Shown in pieces: positions 17,708-26,787 of a DNA stretch of 64,000 nt (the first letter of the stretch is position 1; every line of letters begins with the position of its first letter). The notes under the pieces were generated by a model. It saw only the letters and a program-made list of their open reading frames with translations. It made no database searches and was not told the origin of the DNA. A program made the position numbers and the translations under genes. The stretch is taken from contig NZ_CP118247.1 in assembly GCF_028816475.1 (NCBI RefSeq), positions 3,092,001 to 3,156,000 of the forward strand, read 5' to 3'. Source of the stretch: Devosia rhodophyticola (GTDB lineage: Bacteria > Pseudomonadota > Alphaproteobacteria > Rhizobiales > Devosiaceae).

Positions 17708-19816
17708 ATGAACAAGCCCGTTGCCGCCCGTACCGTTCGTTCGGTGTGCCCGCATGATTGCCCGTCGGTGTGCGCGCTTGATGTAGATCTGATCGACGCC
17801 CACACCATCGGGCGGGTGCGTGGTGCCAAGGATGACCCGTATACGGCGGGGGTTATCTGCGAAAAGGTCGCGCGATATGCCGAGCGGATCCATCATCCGG
17901 ACCGTTTGCTGCATCCCATGCGCCGTGTTGGCCCAAAGGGTGCTGGGCAGTGGCAGAAAATCGAGTGGGACGAAGCGCTGGACGAGATCGCGGCGCGCTT
18001 TTCCGCAATTGAAGATGCGTTCGGAGCGGAAAGCATCTGGCCCTACTATTATGCCGGGACCATGGGACATGTGCAGCGCGATGGCATTGACCGACTGCGG
18101 CACGGCAAAGGTTATTCGCTGCAATATGATACGATCTGCACGGGCACGGCATGGCCTGGCTACATTGCAGGGACTGGTCTTTTGGGCGGCGTCAATCCTG
18201 AACAGATGGCTGAATCCGACTGTGTGGTTATCTGGGGCACTAATGCGGTTCATACCCAAGTCAATGTGATGACGCATGCGATGCGGGCCCGCAGGGAACG
18301 TGGCGCCCAAATTGTGGTGATCGACGTCTATGATACTGCCACAATGGCTCAGGCCGATATGGGGCTGGTGCTGCGACCTGGTTCGGACGGAGCGCTTGCT
18401 GTTGCAGTGATGCATGTGTTGCTGCGCGATGGCTTGGCCGACAGGGCCTATATGAGCCGTTTTACTGACTTCGATGCGGGATTTGAGAGCCATTTGGCCA
18501 GCAGGACACCGGAATGGGCTTCCGGGATTACTGGGTTGAGTGTGGAAGAAATTACTGCCTTTGCGCACTTGGTGGGTATGACGCCTGCTAGCTTTTTCCG
18601 GCTGGGATTTGGATTTACCCGCCAAAGGAATGGGGCCAGCAACATGCATGCCGCGCTCTGCATTCCGGCAATGACTGGCGCCTGGCGGCATCGCGGCGGT
18701 GGGGCATTCCATTCAAATTCAGGCACGTTTCGGCTCGATAAGACGCGTTTGACCGGTGCGGATCGCGCCAAAGGACAACCGCGTTGGCTGGACATGTCCG
18801 AAATTGGCCCAATCCTGACCGGCGACGAACGCGCTCTTCACGGGGGTGGGCCGGTAAAAGCCATGATTGTGCAGAATACCAATCCTGCGGCCGTTGCGCC
18901 GGATCAAACGCTGGTTCGCAAGGGATTTGCGCGCAAAGACTTGTTCCTCGTTGTGCACGAGCAATTCATGACCGAGACGGCGGAAGTGGCAGACATTGTG
19001 TTGCCCGCCACAATGTTTCTGGAACACAATGATTACTACACGCGAGGCGGGCACACGCGGGTTCTCTATGGGCCGCAGGTCGTTGAGCGGCCGGGCGAGG
19101 CGCGTTCAAATCACGAGGTCATCAACGCCCTGGCAGTTCGTCTTGGTCTGGACGATCCAAGTTTTGGGATGGACGACAAGGCGGTCGTGGCCGATACGTT
19201 TTCTCGCTCGGGATATGGCGACCTCGCGGAGATCGAAAAAACCGGGTTCGTTGATCGCGAACGGCCCGACGCTGAGGCACGGTTTGCCAACGGATTTGCT
19301 TGGCCGGATGGTAAGTTTCGGTTTGCGCCCAACTGGCAGGGAACCGCGGATATTAAGGGTTATCACTGGGTATGTGACCCTGCAGATATGCCAAGATATG
19401 CCGATTATCACGATGTGAACGAGCGCGCCGATGCCGAACACCCGTTTCGGCTGGCAACCAGTCCGGCCCGCGCGTTTCTCAATTCTACTTTCAACCAGAC
19501 ACGTGGCAGTCTGAAAAAACAGGGCGAACCGTCGGTGTTTATTCATCCAGACGATGCAAACGGTCTCAAAATCGCTGATGGGGATGCTGTAACGCTGGGC
19601 AATCGTCGCGGTACGGTTGAACTCACGGCTCGTTTATCGACGAGCACGCGAGTTGGTGTGCTGGTGGCCGAAGGGCTACACCGCAACAAGGCGCACAGAC
19701 AGGGCAGGGGTATCAATACACTGACCAATGCCGCTCCAGCATTGCCATTTGGCGGTGCCAGCTTTCATGACGCTGCCGTCTGGCTGCGACCATCCGAGGC
19801 AAAGCATACGGCCTGA
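17708..19816 (+). CDS. Molybdopterin-dependent oxidoreductase (DMSO-reductase superfamily)
   Basis: A 702-residue catalytic subunit of the DMSO-reductase superfamily. Cysteines at residues 14, 18 and 22 ('CPHDCPSVC') and near 51 ('GVICEK') form a [4Fe-4S] site. The bis-MGD domains follow, with 'VIWGTNAVHTQVNV', 'IVVIDVYDTATMAQAD', 'RHRGGGAFHSNSG' and a C-terminal molydopterin-dinucleotide-binding domain ('LATSPARAFLNSTFNQTRGSLKK'). There is no Tat signal, so it is cytoplasmic. No electron-transfer subunit or molybdenum-cofactor gene adjoins it, so the substrate cannot be read from context. It follows the membrane-protein gene by 72 bp. Confidence 0.85.
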   Translation: MNKPVAARTVRSVCPHDCPSVCALDVDLIDAHTIGRVRGAKDDPYTAGVICEKVARYAERIHHPDRLLHPMRRVGPKGAGQWQKIEWDEALDEIAARFSAIEDAFGAESIWPYYYAGTMGHVQRDGIDRLRHGKGYSLQYDTICTGTAWPGYIAGTGLLGGVNPEQMAESDCVVIWGTNAVHTQVNVMTHAMRARRERGAQIVVIDVYDTATMAQADMGLVLRPGSDGALAVAVMHVLLRDGLADRAYMSRFTDFDAGFESHLASRTPEWASGITGLSVEEITAFAHLVGMTPASFFRLGFGFTRQRNGASNMHAALCIPAMTGAWRHRGGGAFHSNSGTFRLDKTRLTGADRAKGQPRWLDMSEIGPILTGDERALHGGGPVKAMIVQNTNPAAVAPDQTLVRKGFARKDLFLVVHEQFMTETAEVADIVLPATMFLEHNDYYTRGGHTRVLYGPQVVERPGEARSNHEVINALAVRLGLDDPSFGMDDKAVVADTFSRSGYGDLAEIEKTGFVDRERPDAEARFANGFAWPDGKFRFAPNWQGTADIKGYHWVCDPADMPRYADYHDVNERADAEHPFRLATSPARAFLNSTFNQTRGSLKKQGEPSVFIHPDDANGLKIADGDAVTLGNRRGTVELTARLSTSTRVGVLVAEGLHRNKAHRQGRGINTLTNAAPALPFGGASFHDAAVWLRPSEAKHTA

Positions 19817-20254
19817 CGTCCAGGCCAATTCGGCTTAACCAGGCAGTTGTAAACCGTACTATTCAGGGAGCTTCATTGTATTGGATTTAACTTGTGACAA
19901 AATTGTCTAAATAATTTTATGCCTACTCTTGCGAATGAATTTTGATTAAGACAATCCGTGGTTCATCAGGTGTAGTTGAAAGTAAAACTGAATCTTTTAG
20001 GATTAAATTGTTAGTACAGGAGGAACATTTCAGACCGAATCCGGATGAGTGGGCGGCGCTTAGTCATTGGTTAATATTAACAATATCCTAAAGACCTTGT
20101 TTTCAAAGCATGTAGATAGTGGCAATTACGTACTTACCGAAGTGTAGGTGCGGATTGTCAATGGTCTAATCGTCATCTTTAAGCGAATCGCTTTATTTGA
20201 TGCATGGTTGTTCTTCTCAATTCAATCCTTGCCATTTTGACAGGAGATAGAACC
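19817..20254. other. AT-rich intergenic region without a recognised gene
   Basis: About 440 bp clearly richer in A+T than its surroundings. No open frame with protein-like composition is seen. It contains a perfect 12-bp palindrome, GTTAATATTAAC, at 20070-20081 and several TTAA-containing stretches. The last 100 bp probably hold the promoter of the coiled-coil gene at 20255, whose ribosome-binding site 'aggaga' is at 20242-20247. A small RNA cannot be excluded. Confidence 0.5.
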
Positions 20255-20620
20255 ATGAGTGCAGATAGCGAAACTCAGATGCCGACTGAAAGTGTACAGG
20301 CAGCTGCGGCCGCAAATCGCAACAACAATGGCCTTGCCGTCGCGGCAAGCAGCGATCCGGTTTCGATCAACTCGAACCGCTACTTTGACCCCAAGGTACA
20401 CGACGAACTCGACCATCAGTTGCGTCGCCACCGGGCGGACCTTCACAATATCGATGGCAATATTGCCAAGTTGGAAGAAGCCATCGACGCCGACCAGAAG
20501 CGGATTCAGGAATTCAAACTGGCATTGGCCGATAAGTCGCAGGCTCGCACCCGTCTGGTCGCAGTCCGTACTGCAATGGCCCGCTTTATCCAGGGTCTGC
20601 AAGCCAAGGATGGCCGATAG
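20255..20620 (+). CDS. Small coiled-coil protein, unknown function
   Basis: A 121-residue protein I cannot assign to a family. The first ~40 residues are low-complexity (Ala/Asn/Ser-rich). The rest is a long amphipathic helix region, 'ELDHQLRRHRADLHNIDGNI' then 'AKLEEAIDADQKRIQEFKLA', ending 'RTAMARFIQGLQ', predicted to be a coiled coil. A good ribosome-binding site ('caggagatag') precedes the ATG at 20255. It resembles the C-terminal half of the next gene closely enough to suggest tandem duplication: both read E-L-x-x-Q-L-x-x-H-R-x-[DE]-L-x-x-I-D and end with an ARx[IV]..LQ segment. No membrane or export signal is seen. Confidence 0.75.
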   Translation: MSADSETQMPTESVQAAAAANRNNNGLAVAASSDPVSINSNRYFDPKVHDELDHQLRRHRADLHNIDGNIAKLEEAIDADQKRIQEFKLALADKSQARTRLVAVRTAMARFIQGLQAKDGR

Positions 20621-20667
20621 ACCACTATCGGCCCGTCCCTCTGTATTCAGATTGCGGAGCAAGCCAG

Positions 20668-21284
20668 ATGCTAACACAAGATGATCTTCAATCACTTATG
20701 CGTACGATTGACCCCATTTCCCCCAACGTGCCTGCGGGTTCGAATCAAGACCCCACTGCTGAACTGGTGGAGAGACTTGAGGCCCACCGCGTCGACAACA
20801 TGCTGCTGGCGATGATGGAAGAAACGCTGTTTTCGGCCGACACCGAAGCAGAAATGGTGCCACCGCCGGTTCGGGCCAAGCCGAGGAAACGCGCACCAAA
20901 AAACCAGCCAAGAGCCAGGCCAGGGTGGCGAAGACAGCGAAGACCCGGTCAAAGACCGGCTCCAAAAAGTCGCAGCCGAAGTCCGCCGAGGGCGCCGATC
21001 ACGTCAGCCCTGAGGCCGAGGCGCAAATGGACGAACTGGTTTGGCAGTTGACGTCACATCGGCACGAACTTGTGGTGATTGACACCCAACTGTCGCAGCT
21101 CGACGACCTGATCGGGTCGGAGAAGACCGCACTGTCGCAACATCGCGACATGTTACGATGCAAAATGCAGGATCGAGCTCGCCTGTTGCGTTTGCGCAAG
21201 GCCACGGCACGCCTTGTCAGTGCGTTGCAGCCACTTTCGACGGCAAGCGCGCAAGCATCCGACGAGACGCCGCTCGCGGTTTGA
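20668..21284 (+). CDS. Second coiled-coil protein, spanning a -1 frame change
   Basis: The first frame from ATG 20668 encodes 'MLTQDDLQSLMRTIDP...' through an acidic helix to about residue 75. It then becomes an Arg/Pro-rich out-of-frame translation. The continuing protein-like sequence is in the -1 frame: a Lys/Ala-rich linker ('PAKSQARVAKTAKTRSK') followed by 'ELVWQLTSHRHELVVIDTQL' and a coiled coil like that of the preceding gene. That second frame has no plausible start (only a GTG at 20925 without a ribosome-binding site). The frames meet at A AAA AAC, 20898-20904, in the right phase for -1 slippage. One missing A in the same run would also join them. The joined product would be 205 residues. 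Confidence 0.65.
20898..20904 (+). promoter_or_regulatory. Candidate -1 slippery heptamer A AAA AAC
   Basis: In the upstream reading frame the codons are CCA AAA AAC, so the heptamer A AAA AAC has the canonical X XXY YYZ phase for -1 slippage. It sits exactly where the frame must change for the downstream coiled-coil part to be made. No strong downstream stem-loop is obvious to the eye, and a one-base sequencing omission in the A6 run is an equally good explanation. Confidence 0.4.
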
Positions 21285-21297
21285 ATTCGCTGGCCAG

Positions 21298-22062
21298 TCA
21301 GACGATGATGCGCCAGAAGAAATAGACGGTGGTCACCAATCCGTAGACTATGACGGCAAGCCTTATGGCCTTGGCGGGGACGAGATGTGCGTAGCGCGCT
21401 GCCAGGTATCCGCCGATGGTCACGCCAACCAAAGCCAATGAACCGTGGTACCAGTCGATTGACCCGCTTATGGCAAAGCGGATGACGGCGACGCTTGCTA
21501 CGACGGCTGAAATCCAGAGTTTTAGCCCGTTCATGGCATGAATATCGGTCATGCCGGCGGTGGCCAGGAACGCCAAAAGCAAAATGCCGAGTCCGGCGTT
21601 AAAAAAACCACCGTAGATGCAGACCAACGCCAGAAATGCCAACAGCAGTGCTGCTCCGGCGAGCGCCATCCGGCGGCTGGCACCAGCTCTGGCTGCCACA
21701 AAATTGTTGATCTGCTTGCCAAAGGCGAACAGGACTACGGCGAATAGCATGAGCCAGGGAACAACAAGGGAAAACTGCCGGTCCGACACCACGAGCAGCA
21801 ATTGGGCGCCTATATAGCCAAAAATGGCTGCGACTATCGAGTACAGCACAAGGCGATGACGGTATTGCAGAATGGCTTTCCAATAACCGATCGCGCCGCT
21901 GGCATAGCCGGGCAGGGCAGCATAGGTGTTTGAGGCATTGGCAATGACCGGCGGGACGCCAGCCAGCAACAGGGCAGGGAACACAATAAAGGAGCCGCCG
22001 CCCGCAAGGGAATTTACAGCGCCACCCAATAGGCCGGCCAGCAGCAAAAGCAATTCAGTCAT
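21298..22062 (-). CDS. TauE/SafE (TSUP) family membrane transporter
   Basis: A 254-residue integral membrane protein with about eight hydrophobic helices. The start 'MTELLLLLAGLLGGAVNSLAGGGSFIVFPALLLAGV' carries the 'NSLAGGGS' loop typical of the sulfite exporter TauE/SafE family; the second half repeats the pattern ('YGGFFNAGLGILLLAFL'), reflecting the family's internal duplication. Members move sulfonates, sulfite or other organic anions, but the substrate is not predictable here. It is convergent with the coiled-coil genes (13 bp between stops). Confidence 0.88.
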   Translation of the reverse strand: MTELLLLLAGLLGGAVNSLAGGGSFIVFPALLLAGVPPVIANASNTYAALPGYASGAIGYWKAILQYRHRLVLYSIVAAIFGYIGAQLLLVVSDRQFSLVVPWLMLFAVVLFAFGKQINNFVAARAGASRRMALAGAALLLAFLALVCIYGGFFNAGLGILLLAFLATAGMTDIHAMNGLKLWISAVVASVAVIRFAISGSIDWYHGSLALVGVTIGGYLAARYAHLVPAKAIRLAVIVYGLVTTVYFFWRIIV

Positions 22063-22277
22063 TCTTGGATCCCGTTCGCACAGTCGGTCTTGACATTATC
22101 TCTATTCAATATCATTTAGCGGAAAGGTTGTTGACGCCTGCCGCTCGCCGGGATGTTCCCGATGGTGAAGTCAATCACGCACCGCGTGCCAATCGCATGA
22201 ACAGTCTTGATAGTGAGGCATTCATGGCAAAGCGAGCCCCATGGGACTTTGGCCTCTTGCTATGAAGGACTTTATTC

Positions 22278-22718
22278 ATGTCATATTCTCTCGATACGCC
22301 CAGCATTCAAACTCTTAAAGCCGAAGCCAGATCACTGCGCGACGAGCGCGTCAAGGCTGGGGGCGCAATTACCCACGCCATGGCGCTGGAAGAAGTCGCC
22401 AAAACCCATGGATATCGTGACTGGAATACCGCTGTCGCGATGTTGCCCGAGAGGGTTGCTGTACCTGTGCAGGTCGGTGATCGGGCGAGTGGCCATTATC
22501 TTGGGCAGCCGTTCAAAGGGCTGGTGATTGGCGTGCAAATACTAAGCGACATGCAGCATTATCAGGTGACTGTAAAATTTGACAACCCGGTGGACGTTGC
22601 AACCTCGAAGCTGTTTTCCGCGTTTCGTCATAGAGTTACGGCCACGATTGATGTGCACGGCGTTTCCCCCGCCCACACTAGCAACGGCGTGCCGCAAATG
22701 CGGGTGCGCCGCATTTGA
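22278..22718 (+). CDS. Small conserved alphaproteobacterial protein ('glyoxalase superfamily'-labelled family)
   Basis: A 146-residue soluble protein whose start 'MSYSLDTPSIQTLKAEARSL' and segment 'EEVAKTHGYRDWNTAVAMLP' are widespread in Hyphomicrobiales, where the family is commonly labelled a glyoxalase superfamily protein. The first half is helical, and the second half ('VPVQVGDRASGHYLGQPFKG', 'YQVTVKFDNPVDVATSKLF') looks like a small beta-barrel. I see no glyoxalase metal-site motif, so the label should not be read as an enzymatic assignment. The gene is single, followed by a strong hairpin. Confidence 0.7.
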   Translation: MSYSLDTPSIQTLKAEARSLRDERVKAGGAITHAMALEEVAKTHGYRDWNTAVAMLPERVAVPVQVGDRASGHYLGQPFKGLVIGVQILSDMQHYQVTVKFDNPVDVATSKLFSAFRHRVTATIDVHGVSPAHTSNGVPQMRVRRI

Positions 22719-22725
22719 CCCGGCG

Positions 22726-22752
22726 GCAACGAGCGTAAACGGCGCTCGTTGC
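22726..22752 (+). terminator. Hairpin after the 22278 gene
   Basis: A perfect 10-bp inverted repeat, GCAACGAGCG / CGCTCGTTGC, with a 7-base loop, 7 bp after the stop codon. There is no T-run after it, so it may be a terminator-like or RNA-stabilising hairpin rather than a full intrinsic terminator. Confidence 0.6.
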
Positions 22753-22820
22753 TTGCCATTCATCGTTAAATGACGATATAAGGCGCTGATTGAATATTCC
22801 CCTGCATCAGCAGGCGACAC

Positions 22821-23540
22821 ATGGATGACGGCATGACCGCGCAGAACAAACCGATCGAACTCTACTTTTTCCCAACGCCCAACGGCTACAAGATTTCGGC
22901 GATGCTTGAAGAATTGGGCGTTCCTTATGATCTGCGGATCATCCATATCGGGAAGGGCGACCAGTTTACGCCAGAGTTCCTGTCGGTTTCGCCGAACAAC
23001 AAAATTCCCGCAATTGTCGATCCAGAAGGGCCGGACGGCGTGTCCATCTCGGTCTTTGAGTCAGGTGCCATTTTAAAATATCTGGCGACCAAGTTTGGCA
23101 AATTCTATCCAACTGATCAACGATCACAAGTTGCCGTGGACGAGTGGTTGTTCTGGCAGGTTGGTGGGTTCGGCCCCATGCTGGGTCAGAACCACCATTT
23201 TGCTCTCTATGCGCCCGAAAAGATTGAATATGCCATCAATCGGTATCGCGACGAGACGCACCGGCTGTACGGCGTTTTGAACAAGCAACTTGATGGCCGG
23301 GACTATATTGTGGGCGACTTTTCCATCGCTGATCTTGCCTCGATTGGATGGGCGCGCGGTTGGGAGCGTCAGGGGATGGATATCAAGGATTTTCCGAATG
23401 TCGCTGCTTGGATCGAGCGTGTCAGCGAGCGGCCGGGCACCAAGGCTGGTCTTGCTTTGACGCTGGAGAGTGGCGAACGCGTTGATTTGACCAAGGATGT
23501 CAATGCCAAAGCCGTGCTATTTGGTCAGCGCGCGCGCTAA
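22821..23540 (+). CDS. Glutathione S-transferase family protein (YfcG/Ure2p-like)
   Basis: A 239-residue soluble protein with an N-terminal thioredoxin-like domain and a C-terminal helical domain. 'LYFFPTPNGYKISAMLEELG' gives the beta-alpha start with the Asn-Gly-x-Lys region used by YfcG-type disulfide-bond oxidoreductases. 'NNKIPAIVDPEG' has the cis-proline, and 'FESGAILKYLA' the Glu-Ser glutathione-binding pair. The C-terminal domain has 'DFSIADLASIGW', the N-capping motif of the family. ATG 22821 and ATG 22833 are both possible starts. A hairpin follows the stop. Confidence 0.88.
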   Translation: MDDGMTAQNKPIELYFFPTPNGYKISAMLEELGVPYDLRIIHIGKGDQFTPEFLSVSPNNKIPAIVDPEGPDGVSISVFESGAILKYLATKFGKFYPTDQRSQVAVDEWLFWQVGGFGPMLGQNHHFALYAPEKIEYAINRYRDETHRLYGVLNKQLDGRDYIVGDFSIADLASIGWARGWERQGMDIKDFPNVAAWIERVSERPGTKAGLALTLESGERVDLTKDVNAKAVLFGQRAR

Positions 23541-23546
23541 TGAACT

Positions 23547-23573
23547 GCCGCGCCACCTTGGAGGTGACGCGGC
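23547..23573 (+). terminator. Strong hairpin downstream of the GST gene
   Basis: The arms GCCGCGcCACC and GGTGaCGCGGC pair with one mismatch around a short loop, 6 bp after the stop. No T-run follows, so termination is only likely. Confidence 0.55.
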
Positions 23574-23663
23574 GCAGGGCTGCCCTTCAATTCGTTGAGG
23601 AAATTTGGGTGGTCGCCGGATTATCGCTTGCCAACTCCGGCTCTCATCGTTAGACCGACCGGC

Positions 23664-23756
23664 GGAGAGGTGGCCGAGTGGTCGAAGGCACGCCCCTGCT
23701 AAGGGCGCAGATGGTGTTGAACCGTCTCGAGGGTTCGAATCCCTTCTTCTCCGCCA
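23664..23756 (+). tRNA. tRNA-Ser (anticodon GCU)
   Basis: A class II tRNA with a long variable arm. The acceptor stem pairs GGAGAGG with CTTCTCC, followed by discriminator G and an encoded CCA. The anticodon stem CGCCC/GGGCG encloses loop CTGCTAA, giving GCT at 23698-23700. The T-arm is GGGTTCGAATCCC. The integrase gene begins 100 bp downstream, so the 3' end is the likely attachment site of the adjacent mobile region. Confidence 0.95.
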
Positions 23757-23856
23757 CCACACCCCTAAGCCTTTGATGTTGCAGAAAACCCTTGTGTTAT
23801 ATGGGGTTTGGTCGCAAAACGAGTCACAAAACTGGTGACAAAATCGAGCGGCTGGC

Positions 23857-25494
23857 ATGAAACATCTACATCAGATTAGGGGGCGGTGGGCGGTTCGGAT
23901 CGGTGTGCCCGACACTCTTCGCAATATCATCGGGAAGCGCGAGTTACGCGAGTGGCTTGGCACCGATAAGAATGTTGCGCAGCGTAGCGCACCCGCAGTA
24001 ATCGCTCGATTCTATCAACAGATCGACGAGGCAAAAGCTCTGCTTGAGGGTTCCTCCCAAACCCTAAGGGCCGCAGCACAGCATCACTACGCCCGCGAGC
24101 TTGCCGCCGATGACAGGGAGAGAAGCGCCCTTGGCGGAACTGCCGAGTTCCGCAGTTTTACCGCACCCATTAAAGCGGCCAAGTTGCGCCTGCTTGTAGC
24201 TCATCAACTCCCCAGGGACGAGGCCGAGGCACTAATTGGATATGCGGCGGATGATGCCATCGCTGACGGTGCCGTCAATCCGGCGCTTGAGCGTGGCGAA
24301 TTGCTCCGCGTTCTTGCCGAAATTCATCTTGAGGCTATGGCACGCTTTGAAGAGCGCGACGCCGGGCGAATTGCCCTAAGTGATCCGAAAAGTGAATGGT
24401 TAGCTGCTGAACAGCCTGCCGGAGTTGTATAGACTCACCGACCCGCCGTGCGGGCCGATGGTCCGCCACTATCGGAACTTGTGACTGAAATGCACAAGGA
24501 GCGTCGCGCCGGAAACGGCAATCTATCTGAAGGAACGATAAACGAGCAGGTCGTAGCGGTTCGGATGTTGGAGGAATTTCTGGGAGGCCCGACGCCCGCC
24601 TGTGCCATCACCAAAGCTGATATGCTCAATTACAAGCGCGCTCTGATGGATACGCCGACAAATTATCGACTTCGCTTCCCTGGCAAGACGCTACCCGAAG
24701 CTATTACCGCCAATGCAAAGCTCGAAAACCCGCACAAAGTGCTTAGCCCCCAAACGATCAATATCAAATGGCTCACTCATATTGGCACGATTATGGGATG
24801 GTGCGTGGCGAATGATTTGATTGAGGCAAACCCGGCGCGCGGCGTGAAAGTGGCGACAAAAAAAGGAAAGAGTGAGCCGACGCGCGTCCCATTCAACCAA
24901 GATGATTTACAGAGAATTTTCGGCAATGAGCTATTCTCTGATCCCAAATCCTTCGAGACAAAGCAGTGGTCATTGCTCCTGGCACTTTACACGGGCGCCC
25001 GATCTTCGAGTGAAATTGCACGCATCAAGCTTTCGGATATTTTTCAAGAGCAATCGGTGAACGTCATTCATTTGGAGGATGCCAGCAAGAATGTCCGCTC
25101 GAAGAGGTTGGTGCCTGTTCACCGTGACCTAATTGACTTAGGATTTTTGGATCATGTAGAGGCGTTGCGCAAACAAGGTAAGAGGCGACTATTTTGGGAT
25201 TGGGAGCCGGAGGACAAAATTAACCGCTGGTTTCTTCGCACTTTCAAACCGCAAGTTGGTATTTCTGACAGCCGCAAAGTGTTTCATTCATTTCGCCATT
25301 CACTCAAAACTGAGTTGGCGAAGCGTGGTGTGAACCGTGATGTATCTGATCTGATCACCGGTCATAAAGACCAGGCCGAAAGTGGCACCTATATCCACGA
25401 TGCGAGTGTCACAATGATAGCTGCAATGAATGAAGGGTTGAATCGGGCAAACTTCAATTTGAAACTTCCTAGGAAAATAAACTTATATGTTTGA
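23857..25494 (+). pseudogene. Tyrosine-type site-specific integrase interrupted by one in-frame TAG
   Basis: Two open segments (23857-24432 and 24433-25494) lie in the same reading frame, separated only by TAG at 24430-24432. Together they make a complete ~545-residue phage-type integrase. The start 'MKHLHQIRGRWAVRIGVPDTL' resembles the N-terminal arm-binding domain common in alphaproteobacterial prophage integrases. The SAM-like core-binding domain covers 'GTINEQVVAVRMLEEFLG...'. The catalytic domain has the first Arg in 'YTGARSSSEIARI', HxxR in 'HSFRHSLKTEL', the His in 'LITGHKD' and the Tyr in 'GTYIHD'. All catalytic residues lie after the stop. A GTG at 24448 could restart translation of a core-plus-catalytic fragment. 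It is a pseudogene, an amber read-through gene or a sequence error. Confidence 0.85.
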
Positions 25495-25548
25495 AAAAAT
25501 TCCTATTTAGGTTAGAATGGGTTGTTCAATTAATTAGGAGCAACCGAC

Positions 25549-26787
25549 TTGCCTATTTCCAAAATCATCGGCGGCTTGTTTGCCCGCAACACGAAGTCAG
25601 AGCCAATGTCCCCTGTCAGTCAGGCGGATCCATTGGCTGGGCTGTTGCTGGGATTTGCGCCGACCATCGCAGGCCCATCGGTCACGCCACAGAATGCAAT
25701 GCGTGCGCCCGCCGTTGCTTCAGCCATTCAACTAATTTCTGAAACGGTTGGCACACTGCCCACCAAAGTTTTTAAGCGCACGAGCGGTGGCAAGGAGGCG
25801 GACGCCAAACATGGTGCCTATCGCCTGGTGCACGATGAGGCCAATGATTGGACCAATGCGGCCCAGCTTCGCACCCAGCTCACCGCCGACGCGCTGAAAT
25901 ATGACCAGGGCGGCTTTGCTCTGGCAAATCGCGTCAATGGCGGTGTTGTAGAGTTCATCCGTCTTGACCCCGCCAACGTTGCCATCAAAGCCGATGATGC
26001 GGGCGAACCAACCTATTTGGTCGGGAAGGGGAGCAAGCAAAAGACATACGGTTTTCGGGATATTTTGCATATCCAGGCCTTTGATGGTGTTGCGCCGATC
26101 AAACGAGCACGGGACGCGATTGGACTTTCGTTAGCCCTTGAAGAATACGCGGCCCGGTTGTTCCGGAACGATGCCCGCCCATCGACTGTTTTGGTCCTGC
26201 CTGAACGTATGCCCGGCGGTGATAATTCGACGGCGCTGCAAAACATGATGGCAAGTTGGACCGCAACCCATGGCGGTTCGGCCAATAGCGGCAAGCCCGC
26301 AATCGTGCCAGCTGGATCACAAATTGTGACCCTTTCCAATACAGCTACAGATGCACAGTTCGAGCAGATGCGCCGGTTTCAGACTGAAGAAATAGCCCGC
26401 GCCTTTCGAGTGCCGCCGACGATGCTTTTCGACTTGTCGCGCGCCACCTGGTCAAACTCCGAGGAAATGTGGCAGCAATTTTTGACGATGACGTTGCGGC
26501 CCTGGCTTGATGCCTGGCAGTGGGCATATGCGCGCGTGCTGCTTACCCCTGAAGAGCGTGCCGACCACTACATAGAATTTGTGACCGATGATCTTTTGAC
26601 CGTGAGCCATGCCGCCCGCGCCGAAAGCTACGCCAAATATCGGGCCATGGGCGCGGTCACTGCCAATGAAGTGCGCGCGGGCTTGAACCTACCAGCGCTG
26701 CCCGGTGGCGACAGGTTGGAAAACCCAAACATTACGCCCGGCGCTGCCAATTCCGATGCACCCAAACCAGATCAGGAAGCGGCATGA
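25549..26787 (+). CDS. Phage portal protein (HK97 type)
   Basis: A 412-residue portal, the dodecameric ring through which DNA enters the head. Family landmarks: 'NAMRAPAVASAIQLISETVGTLP', 'LTADALKYDQGGFALANRV', 'LRP' and the conserved 'RFQTEEIARAFRVPPTMLFDLSRATWSN'. It starts at TTG 25549, 8 bp after 'taggag'. Only 54 bp separate it from the integrase stop, leaving no room for repressor, excisionase or replication genes, which is unusual for a prophage. The TGA stop overlaps the next ATG. Confidence 0.9.
   Translation: MPISKIIGGLFARNTKSEPMSPVSQADPLAGLLLGFAPTIAGPSVTPQNAMRAPAVASAIQLISETVGTLPTKVFKRTSGGKEADAKHGAYRLVHDEANDWTNAAQLRTQLTADALKYDQGGFALANRVNGGVVEFIRLDPANVAIKADDAGEPTYLVGKGSKQKTYGFRDILHIQAFDGVAPIKRARDAIGLSLALEEYAARLFRNDARPSTVLVLPERMPGGDNSTALQNMMASWTATHGGSANSGKPAIVPAGSQIVTLSNTATDAQFEQMRRFQTEEIARAFRVPPTMLFDLSRATWSNSEEMWQQFLTMTLRPWLDAWQWAYARVLLTPEERADHYIEFVTDDLLTVSHAARAESYAKYRAMGAVTANEVRAGLNLPALPGGDRLENPNITPGAANSDAPKPDQEAA

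Noticed and set aside
17003..19816. A dedicated electron-transfer partner for the molybdopterin enzyme
   Set aside because: The upstream membrane protein has no haem, quinone or Fe-S motif, so pairing them would be speculation.
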